Below are positions 35,439 to 44,295 of a DNA stretch of 64,000 bases, piece by piece. Position 1 is the first letter of the stretch. Every line of letters starts with the position of its first letter. Where the stretch lies: contig NZ_AYZE01000014.1 in assembly GCF_001436735.1 (NCBI RefSeq), forward strand, positions 63,409 to 127,408, given 5' to 3'. The notes under the pieces were generated by a model. It searched no databases, was not told where the DNA came from, and saw only the letters and a list, made by a program, of their open reading frames with translations. The DNA is from Liquorilactobacillus cacaonum DSM 21116 (lineage in GTDB: Bacteria > Bacillota > Bacilli > Lactobacillales > Lactobacillaceae). Made by a program: the position numbers and the translations under genes.

Positions 35439-35993
35439 GTGATGAATGACGAAAAAGGGACATTTAGAAAAAGACAATTGACATTTTTGGAACATCAAAA
35501 GCATAAATGGCAAAAAGAGTTAGACGAGTTAATGCTTTACAAAATGTTGTTTGCTAGTACTGAGTGGATTGACTCAACTGTTATTGGATTAACTTTAAGT
35601 AATGATATTGAGATTGACACAAAGCCAATTATTTTGCAGGCATGGCTAGAAGATAAAAAAGTATGTATTCCGGTAACTTTACCATACAAAAAAATGAAAT
35701 TTGTATCATTGACACCATCTACAAAAATTATTAGGAGTACTTTTGGAATTTTGGAAGCTGAAAATAAGCAATTAGAGATTCCTAAAAGTGAAATAGATTT
35801 AATTGTTGTACCAGGATTAGCGTTTTCAGCAAAAGGAGATCGTCTTGGATTTGGCGGTGGCTATTTTGATCGCTATTTGAGCGACTATAAAGGGATGACA
35901 ATTAGTCTTGTAGAAAATACACGCTTTTATGAGAAAGAATGTTGGCCAATTGAAAAAAGTGATGTGCGAGTAAGAAAAATATTGAGGTTGTGA
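35439..35993 (+). CDS. 5-formyltetrahydrofolate cyclo-ligase
   Basis: A 184-residue enzyme (YqgN/FthC family) that converts 5-formyl-THF to 5,10-methenyl-THF with ATP. The C-terminal LGFGGGYFDRYL loop and IDLIVVPGLAF before it are diagnostic, and the N-terminal basic RKRQ segment fits the nucleotide side. GTG 35439 is about 9 nt after GGGGGAT; the adjacent ATG at 35442 is the other choice. It begins a run of closely spaced genes through a rhomboid protease and glucokinase. Confidence 0.9.
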   Translation: MMNDEKGTFRKRQLTFLEHQKHKWQKELDELMLYKMLFASTEWIDSTVIGLTLSNDIEIDTKPIILQAWLEDKKVCIPVTLPYKKMKFVSLTPSTKIIRSTFGILEAENKQLEIPKSEIDLIVVPGLAFSAKGDRLGFGGGYFDRYLSDYKGMTISLVENTRFYEKECWPIEKSDVRVRKILRL

Positions 35994-36002
35994 AGGTAAA
36001 TT

Positions 36003-36656
36003 ATGATAGAAAAAAAACCTGTAGCTACGTATAGCTTGTTGGCAGTTAATGTGTTGGTATTTTTATTAATGACAATTGCTGGTGGCAGTGAAAATCTTAG
36101 CGTATTAGTCGAATTTGGTGCTAAAGTAAATTCCTTAATTTTAGCTGGACAATGGTGGCGATTATTCACAGCGATGTTTTTACATATCGGCTTTGAACAT
36201 ATTGTTTTAAATATGGTAACTCTGTATTTTGTAGGAATTCAGCTAGAGAGTATCCTTGGAAGATATCGATTTTTAACAGTATATCTAGTTAGTGGAATTA
36301 CTGGTAATCTTGCAAGTTTTGCATTCAATCCCAATTCTTTATCTGCTGGAGCAAGTACTGCTTTATTTGGACTTTTTGGAATTTACCTGATGTTGGGTGA
36401 ATCATTTAATGATAATCCATATATAAAAATAATTGCAAAACAATTTTTGGTATTGGTAATATTGAATATTGCGTTTAGTGTTTATGGTAACGTTGATTTA
36501 GCAGGGCATATTGGTGGCTTAGTAGGAGGATTTTTAATGGGCTATTGCGTTGGTGTACCGCGCATTGGCAGGATTCCGACTGCAAAAAAAATTGTTAGTA
36601 TCTTTGCATTAGCATTTCTATGTATTATGATGCTCACTTTGGGTTTAAAAAATTAA
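36003..36656 (+). CDS. Rhomboid family intramembrane serine protease
   Basis: A 217-residue membrane protein with about six helices. WWRLFTAMFLHIGFEHIVLNM (oxyanion Asn70), GASTALFGLFG (catalytic Ser118) and DLAGHIGGLVGG (His169) give a complete Ser-His dyad. It lacks the N-terminal cytoplasmic extension and C-terminal TPR region of Bacillus GluP/YqgP. Substrates are unknown. It sits 9 nt after the folate gene in the same order as yqgN-yqgP. Confidence 0.92.
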   Translation: MIEKKPVATYSLLAVNVLVFLLMTIAGGSENLSVLVEFGAKVNSLILAGQWWRLFTAMFLHIGFEHIVLNMVTLYFVGIQLESILGRYRFLTVYLVSGITGNLASFAFNPNSLSAGASTALFGLFGIYLMLGESFNDNPYIKIIAKQFLVLVILNIAFSVYGNVDLAGHIGGLVGGFLMGYCVGVPRIGRIPTAKKIVSIFALAFLCIMMLTLGLKN

Positions 36657-36689
36657 ATTTTTCTATTATAATTAATTGGAGATGTTTTT

Positions 36690-36887
36690 TTGAAGACACT
36701 TTACGACGTACAACAGTTATTAAAGAAATTTGGAATCTTTGTTTATGTCGGTAAGCGACTCTGGGATATTGAGTTGATGGCGCTCGAGCTTGATAATTTG
36801 TATCGCGCTGGTGTTATTGATAAACAAACATTCCTAAATTCTAAACTTATTTTGATTCGCGAACACAAAATTGAAGAAAATAATTAG
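36690..36887 (+). CDS. YqgQ family protein (DUF910)
   Basis: A 65-residue mostly helical protein (TLYDVQQLLKKFG, YVGKRLWDIELMALELDNLY) of the YqgQ family, which lies beside glucokinase in many Firmicutes. It may bind nucleic acid, but no function is established. TTG start after GGAGATG. Confidence 0.85.
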   Translation: MKTLYDVQQLLKKFGIFVYVGKRLWDIELMALELDNLYRAGVIDKQTFLNSKLILIREHKIEENN

Positions 36888-36914
36888 GCAATCGTCTTTT
36901 TGGAGGGGTACGTA

Positions 36915-37874
36915 ATGGATAAAAAATTGATTGGTATTGATTTAGGTGGGACAACAATCAAGTTTGCTATTTTAACAGAAAAAGGTGAAATTCAACAAAA
37001 ATGGAGTTTTGAAACAAACATTCTTGATGACGGATCACATATTGTTCCTGATATTGTTCAATCAATCAACCATCATTTAAGTTTGTATGGAATGGAACCA
37101 GAACAGTTTATTGGAATTGGAATGGGATCTCCAGGTACAGTTGATTTAAATGAAGGAACAGTAACAGGAGCTTATAATCTTAATTGGAAAACCTTACAAG
37201 AAGTAAAAAAAGTTGTTGAAAAAGAGACTAAAATAGCTTTTGCAATAGATAATGATGCTAATGTTGCAGCTTTAGGTGAACGTTGGAAAGGTGCAGGAGA
37301 AAATGATAAAGAAGTAGCTTTTATCACACTTGGTACAGGTGTTGGTGGAGGACTTGTTTCTAATGGAAATCTTCTTCATGGACTTGGAGCGGCTGGTGAA
37401 ATTGGTCATATGGTAGTGCAGCCAAAAGGGTACTTATGTACATGTGGTAATCATGGATGTTTGGAGACGTATGCATCTGCAACGGGTGTTGTACGTGTTG
37501 CTCGAGATTTGGCAGAAGAATTCGCAGGAGACTCTAAATTGAAGAGGATGTTAGACGATGGGCAGGAAATCACATCTAAAATTGTTTTTGATTTAGCAAA
37601 AGAAGATGACTTACTTGGGAAAATGGTTGTTGATCGTGTTTGCTACTATTTAGGATTAGCTTGTGGGAATATTGGTAATTTATTGAATCCTTCATATATT
37701 GTAATTGGTGGTGGCGTTTCAGCAGCTGGTGAATTTTTGTTAAGTCGTGTAGAGAAATATTTCTTAGAATTTGCATTTCCAACAGTACGAAAATCTACGC
37801 AACTTAAGTTAGCACAACTTGGTAATGAGGCGGGTGTTATAGGTGCTGCTTCATTGGCTTTACGTTTCAAATAA
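36915..37874 (+). CDS. glcK: ROK family glucokinase
   Basis: A 319-residue cytoplasmic kinase that phosphorylates glucose with ATP. GIDLGGTTIKFA is the phosphate-1 loop, GTGVGGGLVSNG phosphate-2, and CTCGNHGCLE the ROK zinc motif. The position next to yqgQ supports glucokinase over a fructokinase or regulator; no DNA-binding domain is present. ATG 36915 follows GGAGGGG at 6 nt; an upstream TTG at 36900 is too early. A rhodanese-like gene follows after 27 nt. Confidence 0.92.
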   Translation: MDKKLIGIDLGGTTIKFAILTEKGEIQQKWSFETNILDDGSHIVPDIVQSINHHLSLYGMEPEQFIGIGMGSPGTVDLNEGTVTGAYNLNWKTLQEVKKVVEKETKIAFAIDNDANVAALGERWKGAGENDKEVAFITLGTGVGGGLVSNGNLLHGLGAAGEIGHMVVQPKGYLCTCGNHGCLETYASATGVVRVARDLAEEFAGDSKLKRMLDDGQEITSKIVFDLAKEDDLLGKMVVDRVCYYLGLACGNIGNLLNPSYIVIGGGVSAAGEFLLSRVEKYFLEFAFPTVRKSTQLKLAQLGNEAGVIGAASLALRFK

Positions 37875-37901
37875 GTTTTAGAATAAAAAGGGGTGCAAAA
37901 T

Positions 37902-38312
37902 TTGATGATACTAAATGTGTCTATATGGGTTGTAATTGATATTGTAGCTGTTGCAGTGTTACTTTATATCATTGGAAATCAATTGTATTTATGGTATCAA
38001 GGGAAAAAGTTTGCTACATTACTAGAAAATAAGGAATTCAGACAAGGAATGCACGTCGGTCAGATTATTGATTTAAGAGATAAGGATAATTTTGATGCTG
38101 GTCATATAATGGGGGCACGCAATATTCCTTATACACAGTTTAAAATTATGAAAGAGTCAATTCGAAAAGATATGCCAGTATATTTATATGATCAAGGTAA
38201 ATCTTTGAGTACTAGAATTGCTGTAAAATTGCATAAAGATGGTTATAAAGAAATTTATTTATTAAAAAATGGTTTTGAGCATTGGGATGGAAAAATAAAG
38301 GGTAGGAAGTAG
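37902..38312 (+). CDS. Membrane-anchored rhodanese-like protein without cysteine
   Basis: About 136 residues: one N-terminal membrane helix, then a rhodanese domain (IIDLRDKDNFDAGHIMGARNIPY, then VYLYDQGKSLSTRIAVKL and LLKNGFEHW). The position of the sulfur-accepting cysteine holds Asp in YDQGKS, and there is no cysteine in the whole protein. Thiosulfate sulfurtransferase activity is therefore unlikely. It is related to Bacillus YqhL. TTG 37902 or ATG 37905 is the start after AAAAGGGG. A strong terminator follows. Confidence 0.8.
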   Translation: MMILNVSIWVVIDIVAVAVLLYIIGNQLYLWYQGKKFATLLENKEFRQGMHVGQIIDLRDKDNFDAGHIMGARNIPYTQFKIMKESIRKDMPVYLYDQGKSLSTRIAVKLHKDGYKEIYLLKNGFEHWDGKIKGRK

Positions 38313-38351
38313 GATTGTTTATTTTTGTAATACTCTTATAATTCTATGAGA

Positions 38352-38396
38352 AAGGGGCTGCAACAAAACAATCGTTTTGTTGTAGCCCCTTTTTTC
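38352..38396 (+). terminator. Strong terminator
   Basis: AAGGGGCTGCAACAAAAC pairs with its near-perfect complement around AATC and is followed by six T. It closes the operon running from the folate cyclo-ligase gene. Confidence 0.93.
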
Positions 38397-38425
38397 GTAG
38401 TATAGTTTTATCATATGAAAGGAAA

Positions 38426-38602
38426 TTAACCTTGATGTGCAGAGTGCATTTTACGAATGGCACGACGGCGATGTTGATCGTCTTGTTCTTCTTTCGCTTC
38501 TATTGGTTCAACAATACTTTTTTTGAAAGCATAAAAGCAACCTGCAGCTGCACTAATTGTTGTAACGATACCTAATAAAAATCCAGTATTAAATTGTTTC
38601 AA
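38426..38602 (-). CDS. DUF3042 family microprotein
   Basis: A 58-residue protein on the minus strand, MKQFNTGFLLGIVTTISAA..., with one N-terminal membrane helix (about 7-25), then a charged tail (KKSIVEPIEAKEEQ...RRRAIRKMHSAHQG). This is the DUF3042 pattern seen in lactobacilli and enterococci; its function is unknown. It begins with TTG 9 nt after AAAGGAGG. Conserved placement next to miaA is common in relatives. The frame is shorter than usual annotation cut-offs. Confidence 0.8.
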   Translation of the reverse strand: MKQFNTGFLLGIVTTISAAAGCFYAFKKSIVEPIEAKEEQDDQHRRRAIRKMHSAHQG

Positions 38603-38713
38603 TGGTAAATACCTCCTTTTTTGTACTACGCATTTATTATGCGATATTTCAATTTAAAATTCCAGTTTATTGGTACATAATTATTTTTTTAAAAAAGGGA
38701 AGGAGAAATTTAA

Positions 38714-39649
38714 TTGTCTTATAAAGTAATTGTTATTGTGGGACCTACAGCAGTTGGAAAAACGGACCTTTCAATTGAATTAGCGCAAAAGTTTAATGCT
38801 GAAATTATATCTGGTGATTCCATGCAAGTGTATCGTGGACTTGATATTGGGACTGCTAAGGCAACTTCTAGCGAAAGACAAGATGTAATACATCATTTAA
38901 TTGATGTTAGGGAAGTTAGTGAGAATTTTACTGTTGCTGATTTTGTTCATGATGCAAAAGAACAGATAAAAAAAATAAGCTCAAAGGGCAAGTTGCCAAT
39001 AATTGTAGGTGGAACAGGATTTTATTTACAAGCTTTGCTAGATGGATATCAACTTGGGGGTAGCCAAATATCTTCAAATTCAAAGATTCGAGAAAAATGG
39101 CAAGAATTTGCGGTGAAAAACGGCAAAGAAGCGCTCTGGAAAAAATTGAATGATATTGATAGAAAGGCTGCAGATAAGATTCCAGTTAATAATAGCAGGA
39201 GAATAATTCGCGCCCTTGAAGTGTTTGAGTCTACTGGTAGTAAATTTTCTGAACAAGCTAATCAATTTGATATAAAAATGGATGCAATGATTATTGGATT
39301 GAATACAGACAGACGAGTTTTATATGAGCGTATTAATCGCAGAGTTGATCAAATGATGGAGAAAGGTTTATTGAATGAGGCAGTCTGGTTATATCAAAAG
39401 GGTGGATTAAAACTACAAGCTGGAAGAGGTATTGGATATAAAGAGTTGTTTGGTTATATTGAAAAAAAAGAGAGTTTAGCCAATGGTGTAATAGAAATAA
39501 AGAAAAATTCGAGACATTATGCTAAAAGACAGTTAACATGGTTTAGAAATAAAATGAATGTTAAGTGGTATGATTTAATTGCTGATGATAAAGCTGTTGA
39601 AAAAATAAAAATGGATGTTTGTTCTTGGATAGAGGGAGATAAAAAGTAA
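38714..39649 (+). CDS. miaA: tRNA dimethylallyltransferase
   Basis: A 311-residue enzyme that adds a dimethylallyl group to A37 of tRNAs reading U-initial codons. The P-loop GPTAVGKT (10-17), SGDSMQVYRGLDIGTAK, and GGTGFYLQALLDG are all typical. TTG start after AAGGAG. The stop codon overlaps the ATG of ynbB (TAATG), so they are coupled. Unlike Bacillus, no hfq follows directly. Confidence 0.94.
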   Translation: MSYKVIVIVGPTAVGKTDLSIELAQKFNAEIISGDSMQVYRGLDIGTAKATSSERQDVIHHLIDVREVSENFTVADFVHDAKEQIKKISSKGKLPIIVGGTGFYLQALLDGYQLGGSQISSNSKIREKWQEFAVKNGKEALWKKLNDIDRKAADKIPVNNSRRIIRALEVFESTGSKFSEQANQFDIKMDAMIIGLNTDRRVLYERINRRVDQMMEKGLLNEAVWLYQKGGLKLQAGRGIGYKELFGYIEKKESLANGVIEIKKNSRHYAKRQLTWFRNKMNVKWYDLIADDKAVEKIKMDVCSWIEGDKK

Positions 39650-40923
39650 TGGAATTATGGACTCACAAATTACCAGTAAAATTACAACAAATAATAAGGG
39701 ATGTTGAACAACAAATTGAACCAAAAATAAAAGAAATTGATAATCAATCTACTTTTAATCAAATGAAAGTATTAAATAGCTTTAGAAAGTATCATGTTGC
39801 GGAAGAAGACTTTGCTGGGTCAACTGGCTATGGATACGATGATGTTGGAAGGGATAAACTTGACGCAATTTATGCAGATTATTTTAAAACTGAAGATGCA
39901 ATGGTAAGACCACAATTAATTTCAGGAACACATGCGATTACAACTTCTTTTTTTGGTGTCTTAAGACCAAATGATACTTTATTTTATATGACAGGCATGC
40001 CTTATGATACTATTCAGCATGTTGTCGGAATAGTTGGTGATGAACCAGGGACACTGGAAGAATTTGGGATAAAATTTAATTATTCACCTTTACTAGATGA
40101 TGGTGAGGTTGATTATGAAGATGTTAAAAAGAAGTTATTAGCAGATGATAGTATTAAAATGGTCGCAATTCAACGGTCTCGGGGCTATTCTAATCGGGCG
40201 AGTTTTACAGTTGATAAGATTAAACAGATGATTGCATTTGTAAGAAAAATTAGGCCAAATGTGATTATATTTATTGATAATTGTTATGGTGAATTTTCGG
40301 AAATGCATGAACCAACGGAATACGGTGCTGATTTGATGGCAGGTTCTCTCTTTAAAAATGCTGGAGCAGGGATAGTTAAAACTGGGGCATATATTGTAGG
40401 AAAGAAGAATTTGATAAAGCAGGCAGGAAATCGACTTAATGTGCCAGGAGCAGGTAAGAACGAAGGAGCGACAATTGGACACATGCGTGATATGTTTCAA
40501 GGTTTTTTTCTGGCCCCAAATGTAACCGCAAATGCAATTAAGGGTGCAATTTTTGCAAGTGCACTGCTTGAAAGAATGGGAATGAGTGTCTCACCTAAAT
40601 GGAATGATCCTAGAACAGATTTGGTACAAACAATAAACTTTGGAAATCCTGAAGCAATGATTGCTTTTTGTGCTGCTATTCAACATTATTCACCAGTGAA
40701 TTCATTTGTAGATCCTGTTCCAAGTTACATGGATGGATATGAAGATGAAGAAATAATGGCTTCTGGTAGTTTTACAGAAGGTTCAACAATTGAACTATCT
40801 TCTGACGGGCCTTTGAGACCTCCGTTTACTTTATATATCCAAGGAGGATTAACTTATTCGCACGTAAAAATTGCGATTAGTAACGCAGTATGCGAAACTT
40901 TCTTCGAAAACAAAAAGATGTAA
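39649..40923 (+). CDS. ynbB: YnbB-like PLP-dependent protein (methionine gamma-lyase/aluminium resistance family)
   Basis: A 424-residue fold-type I PLP protein. MAGSLFKNAGAGI has the probable PLP lysine Lys236; QRSRGYSNRASFTVDKI and FIDNCYGEF (the Asp that binds the PLP ring) precede it. The family is annotated as aluminium resistance protein or methionine gamma-lyase-like, but its reaction is not established. Synteny miaA-ynbB-glnR-glnA is conserved in Firmicutes. Its stop codon lies in the GlnR box controlling the next gene. Confidence 0.87.
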   Translation: MELWTHKLPVKLQQIIRDVEQQIEPKIKEIDNQSTFNQMKVLNSFRKYHVAEEDFAGSTGYGYDDVGRDKLDAIYADYFKTEDAMVRPQLISGTHAITTSFFGVLRPNDTLFYMTGMPYDTIQHVVGIVGDEPGTLEEFGIKFNYSPLLDDGEVDYEDVKKKLLADDSIKMVAIQRSRGYSNRASFTVDKIKQMIAFVRKIRPNVIIFIDNCYGEFSEMHEPTEYGADLMAGSLFKNAGAGIVKTGAYIVGKKNLIKQAGNRLNVPGAGKNEGATIGHMRDMFQGFFLAPNVTANAIKGAIFASALLERMGMSVSPKWNDPRTDLVQTINFGNPEAMIAFCAAIQHYSPVNSFVDPVPSYMDGYEDEEIMASGSFTEGSTIELSSDGPLRPPFTLYIQGGLTYSHVKIAISNAVCETFFENKKM

Positions 40924-40935
40924 GAAAACATAACA
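40919..40935 (+). promoter_or_regulatory. GlnR-binding box
   Basis: TGTAAGAAAACATAACA fits TGTNAN7TNACA exactly and ends 7 bases before the glnR -35 box. It overlaps the ynbB stop codon. Autoregulation of glnRA by GlnR is known in Firmicutes; this site is its expected position. Confidence 0.85.
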
Positions 40936-40942
40936 TTTGACG

Positions 40943-40971
40943 TTGACAATCGTATAGTGCCTTGCTATCAT
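40943..40971 (+). promoter_or_regulatory. glnRA promoter
   Basis: TTGACA, 17 bases, TATCAT, with a TGC extended -10 element. 28 bases precede the glnR start. Confidence 0.88.
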
Positions 40972-40998
40972 AAGGGCGTAACTTAGAGGAGGGTTGTT

Positions 40999-41388
40999 AT
41001 GAAAGAAAAGGAGCTCAGACGGTCGCTTGCTGTTTTGCCCATTGGTACTGTAATGAAACTCACGAATTTGTCAGCCCGACAGATTCGTTATTATGAAGAA
41101 CAACAGTTGGTTATGCCCAAACGTAGTGAAGGCAACCGTAGAATGTATTCTTTAAATGATATCGATCGCCTACTTGAAATAAAAGACTTTTTAGACGAAG
41201 GAATTAATATGGCGGGTATTAAACATATTTATGATGAAAAAGAACGTAAGTTGGCAGAAAAGCAAGCTAAGTTAGAGAAACCACTAACTGATAAGGATGT
41301 ACGACGAATTTTACGTGATGAATTTATTGCTGTAAGTGGTCTTAGCAAGCAGGATGAGTTTTCTTTTAAACATAATAACAACTTCTAA
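40999..41388 (+). CDS. glnR: GlnR, MerR family nitrogen regulator
   Basis: A 129-residue MerR-type protein with the winged helix at 10-75 (LPIGTVMKLTNLSARQIRYYEEQQLVMPKR) and a short C-terminal tail ending near FSFKHNNNF, which in relatives senses feedback-inhibited glutamine synthetase. It represses glnRA when glutamine is high. AGGAGGG precedes the ATG. The adjacent glnA and GlnR box support the assignment. Confidence 0.95.
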   Translation: MKEKELRRSLAVLPIGTVMKLTNLSARQIRYYEEQQLVMPKRSEGNRRMYSLNDIDRLLEIKDFLDEGINMAGIKHIYDEKERKLAEKQAKLEKPLTDKDVRRILRDEFIAVSGLSKQDEFSFKHNNNF

Positions 41389-41411
41389 AATTTTAAATAG
41401 GGAGCGATTTA

Positions 41412-42758
41412 ATGATGGTAAAGCCTAACTATACAAAGGATGATATTCGTAAGATATCTAAAGACGAAAATGTTAAATTTTTACGTTTGATGTTCACAGA
41501 TTTATACGGTGTTATCAAGAATGTTGAAGTTCCAATTAGTCAACTTGAAAAGTTATTGGATAACAAGTTAATGTTTGATGGTTCTTCAATTGATGGTTTT
41601 GTAAGGATTGAGGAAAGTGACATGTGGTTATACCCAGATTTGTCAACTTGGATGATTTTTCCATGGGGAAATGATCATGGAAAAGTAGCTCGTGTTATTT
41701 GTGAAGTTTACAATGCTGATCGGACTCCATTTATTGGTGATCCACGTAACAATTTAATTCGTGTTCTTGATGAAATGAAACAATTAGGCTTTACTGATTT
41801 CAATATTGGACCTGAACCTGAATTTTTCTTGTTCAAACTTGATTCAGAAACAGGCAAACCAACAATGAATCTTAATGATAAGGGGAGTTATTTTGACTTA
41901 GCTCCTGTCGACTTAGGTGAAAATTGCCGTCGTGATATTGTTCTTGAACTAGAAAATATGGGATTTGATATTGAAGCTTCTCATCATGAGGTAGCTCCTG
42001 GGCAACATGAAATTGATTTTAAATATGCTGATGCTCTTCAAGCTTGTGATAACATTCAGACATTTAAATTAGTTGTAAAAACAGTTGCAAGAAAACATGG
42101 CTTACATGCAACTTTCATGCCGAAACCACTTGATCGCATTAATGGTTCAGGGATGCATATCAATATGTCACTCTTTAACAGTGAAGGCAATGCTTTTTAT
42201 GATGAAAGTGACGGAATGCAATTATCTAAGGAAGCACGTTACTTCTTAGGTGGATTATTGACACATGCACGTAGCTTTACAGCTGTTACAAACCCAACTG
42301 TTAATTCATATAAGCGATTGGTACCAGGATATGAAGCACCGGTTTATGTTGCATGGTCTGGCCGCAACCGTTCTCCACTTGTTCGTGTTCCAATTGCACG
42401 TGGGATGTCAACACGTCTTGAATTGCGTAGTGTTGATCCAAGTGCAAATCCATATTTGGCAATTGCTGCAATTCTTGAAGCTGGATTAGATGGTTTGCGC
42501 AATAAAATTGAAGCTCCCAAGCCAATTGATCGTAATATCTATGTGATGGACGCTGAAGAGCGTAAAGCAAATGGTATTTCAGATCTTCCTTCAACATTGC
42601 ATAATGCAATTAAAGAACTTGAAAAAGACGAGGTAATTGGTAAAGCAATGGGACCTCATTTATATCAAAACTTTATTGAAGGTAAGAAACTCGAATGGGG
42701 TGCTTATCGTCAAGAAGTTTCACAATGGGAACGTGATCAATATTTAGAATTGTACTAG
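41412..42758 (+). CDS. glnA: Glutamine synthetase, type I-alpha
   Basis: A 448-residue enzyme forming glutamine from glutamate and ammonia. [49 protein letters not shown] and NRSPLVRVP follow in order. The adenylylation-loop tyrosine typical of GSI-beta is not expected in this short form, and regulation through GlnR and feedback is usual. ATG 41412 after GGGAG; cotranscribed with glnR (23-nt gap). Confidence 0.96.
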   Translation: MMVKPNYTKDDIRKISKDENVKFLRLMFTDLYGVIKNVEVPISQLEKLLDNKLMFDGSSIDGFVRIEESDMWLYPDLSTWMIFPWGNDHGKVARVICEVYNADRTPFIGDPRNNLIRVLDEMKQLGFTDFNIGPEPEFFLFKLDSETGKPTMNLNDKGSYFDLAPVDLGENCRRDIVLELENMGFDIEASHHEVAPGQHEIDFKYADALQACDNIQTFKLVVKTVARKHGLHATFMPKPLDRINGSGMHINMSLFNSEGNAFYDESDGMQLSKEARYFLGGLLTHARSFTAVTNPTVNSYKRLVPGYEAPVYVAWSGRNRSPLVRVPIARGMSTRLELRSVDPSANPYLAIAAILEAGLDGLRNKIEAPKPIDRNIYVMDAEERKANGISDLPSTLHNAIKELEKDEVIGKAMGPHLYQNFIEGKKLEWGAYRQEVSQWERDQYLELY

Positions 42759-42761
42759 AAT

Positions 42762-42816
42762 AAAAAAAGCATTAGCTAACCTAAGTTGTTGAGGTTATGT
42801 GGCTAATGCTTTTTTG
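42762..42816 (+). terminator. Terminator after glnA
   Basis: AAAAAGCATTAGC pairs with GCTAATGCTTTTT, with an inner ACCT/AGGT stem; six T follow. Confidence 0.93.
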
Positions 42817-42843
42817 CATATATCTTTATTAAGATTGGTAGAA

Positions 42844-43167
42844 TCACATTTTGACTAATTTAATATATTTTATTTGAGAAATGTTAAAAAGGTGAGACAA
42901 ATTATTCCCGATTTCATCAAGTTTAAAAATTGTGCTGTTTTTTTTGTTTTTTGAGATGAATCCAATAGAATTATAGACATGACTATTATAGTCTGTGTAG
43001 CTGACACTGATTAACTTATGTTTTTCAATTGCTTGGTTAATAAAAAAACTAATTTGAAAAACGGGCATTTGCTCATTGCTATTAAGTAGCTGTTCATTTT
43101 TTATGGAAAATTGCTTTTGAATTGATTGCGAAATTTGTTGTAAGGAACTTTTCTTTAATTCTAGCAT
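42844..43167 (-). CDS. YolD-like protein, probable SOS gene
   Basis: A 107-residue protein on the minus strand. The C-terminal half (INQAIEKHKLISVSYTDYNS...GFISK...IFKLDEIGN...ISQIKYIKL) has the short-strand pattern of YolD-like proteins, often found next to DinB/UmuC polymerases; the similarity is moderate. AAGGAGG precedes the ATG. Two LexA-like boxes lie in its promoter region, which agrees with a DNA-damage role. No polymerase gene is adjacent. Confidence 0.55.
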   Translation of the reverse strand: MLELKKSSLQQISQSIQKQFSIKNEQLLNSNEQMPVFQISFFINQAIEKHKLISVSYTDYNSHVYNSIGFISKNKKNSTIFKLDEIGNNLSHLFNISQIKYIKLVKM

Positions 43168-43189
43168 AATAAAACATCCTCCTTTTTTC

Positions 43190-43230
43190 AGAACACCTGT
43201 TCGATATTTATATTATAGAACATTTGTTCG
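43190..43230 (-). promoter_or_regulatory. Two LexA (DinR)-like boxes
   Basis: Reading the minus strand, CGAACAAATGTTCT (43230-43217) and CGAACAGGTGTTCT (43203-43190) both fit the Gram-positive LexA pattern CGAAC-N4-GTTC. The first lies between a possible TTGCTT -35 (43239-43234) and a TATAAT -10 (43217-43212); the second follows the start region. This layout would let LexA block the promoter. Confidence 0.8.
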
Positions 43231-43350
43231 AAAAAGCAAGTCAAAAAATTATAATTTATTAAAAAAATCTAATTAAGAAAAACTTGAATTATTTTCAAAA
43301 AAAGTACATGATATATTTAATACAATATTTTAGAGGAGAGTTTTGTAACC

Positions 43351-43971
43351 ATGTCTAAACGGGGAATGTTGATAGTTTTATCTGGCCCTTCGGGTGTCGG
43401 TAAAGGAACGGTTAGAAAAGCAATATTTGAGCAAGATGATAATAAATTTCATTATTCAATCTCAATGACAACAAGGTCGATGCGCGAAGGAGAGATTAAT
43501 GGAAGAGATTATTATTTTGTGTCCAAAAATGAATTTGAGCAAGAAATAAAAAATGATGGCATGCTAGAATATGCTCAGTATGTTGACAATTATTATGGAA
43601 CACCACTAAAATATGTTAATGAGATGTTGGACCAAGGAAAAGATGTTTTTCTTGAGATTGAAGTAAATGGTGCCATGCAAGTGCGTGAAAAGTGTCCGGA
43701 TGGTTTATTTATTTTCTTGACTCCACCTGATTTAATGGAGTTACGTCATCGAATAGTTGAACGTGGAACTGATGATTTAGCAACAATTGATAAGCGTATG
43801 AATAAGGCTGTTGATGAGATAGAGATGATGCAAAATTACGATTACGCAGTTGTTAATGATGAAGTTTTAAATGCAGTTGAAAAAATTAAAACGATTATTA
43901 GGGCCGAAAGATGGCGTGTTAAACGTTTTTTGCCAGATTATAAAAAACAGTTAGGAGATGTTTTAAAATGA
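43351..43971 (+). CDS. gmk: Guanylate kinase
   Basis: A 206-residue enzyme phosphorylating GMP. P-loop [10 protein letters not shown] (11-20), [19 protein letters not shown] for GMP binding, and RIVERGTDD in the lid. Its stop codon overlaps the rpoZ ATG by four bases. It begins the housekeeping cluster that extends to thiN. Confidence 0.96.
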   Translation: MSKRGMLIVLSGPSGVGKGTVRKAIFEQDDNKFHYSISMTTRSMREGEINGRDYYFVSKNEFEQEIKNDGMLEYAQYVDNYYGTPLKYVNEMLDQGKDVFLEIEVNGAMQVREKCPDGLFIFLTPPDLMELRHRIVERGTDDLATIDKRMNKAVDEIEMMQNYDYAVVNDEVLNAVEKIKTIIRAERWRVKRFLPDYKKQLGDVLK

Positions 43972-44180
43972 TTTTATATCCCTCAGTTGATGATTTATTA
44001 GATAGAATTGATTCGCGGTATTCATTAGTCATGTTGGCAAGTAAGAGAGCACATGAATTGGATGCTGGTGCGATTCCAATGCTTAGCGAGTATAAATCTG
44101 TTAAAAATGTTGGTAGAGCTTTGGAAGAAGTAGTCGCTGATGATTTGATTATTGATCCTAACCAAAGAGAAGAAGTATAA
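43968..44180 (+). CDS. rpoZ: RNA polymerase omega subunit
   Basis: A 70-residue protein, [30 protein letters not shown], the N-terminal helix and conserved region of omega, which helps fold the beta' subunit. Overlaps gmk by ATGA, in the same order as in Bacillus. A terminator follows. Confidence 0.95.
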   Translation: MILYPSVDDLLDRIDSRYSLVMLASKRAHELDAGAIPMLSEYKSVKNVGRALEEVVADDLIIDPNQREEV

Positions 44181-44190
44181 TTATTATAGT

Positions 44191-44237
44191 AAGGACCATT
44201 GCATTATTAAACCAATAACGACAATGGCCCTTTTTTG
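44191..44237 (+). terminator. Terminator after rpoZ
   Basis: AAGGACCATTG pairs with CAATGGCCCTT around a long loop, followed by six T. Confidence 0.88.
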
Positions 44238-44240
44238 TTG

Positions 44241-44269
44241 TTCTTTTTTTTCAATATTATTGATACAAT
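44241..44269 (+). promoter_or_regulatory. Probable coaBC promoter
   Basis: TTCTTT, 17 bases, TACAAT with a TGA extended element, 27 bases before the coaBC start. Confidence 0.5.
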
Positions 44270-44295
44270 AAAGGTGGCAAAAAGGAGGGGTACAT

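Noticed and set aside
42301-42609. Open frame of 102 codons opposite glnA
   Set aside because: It lies wholly within glnA on the other strand, is rich in His/Gln/Leu as expected for an antisense frame, and has no ribosome binding site.
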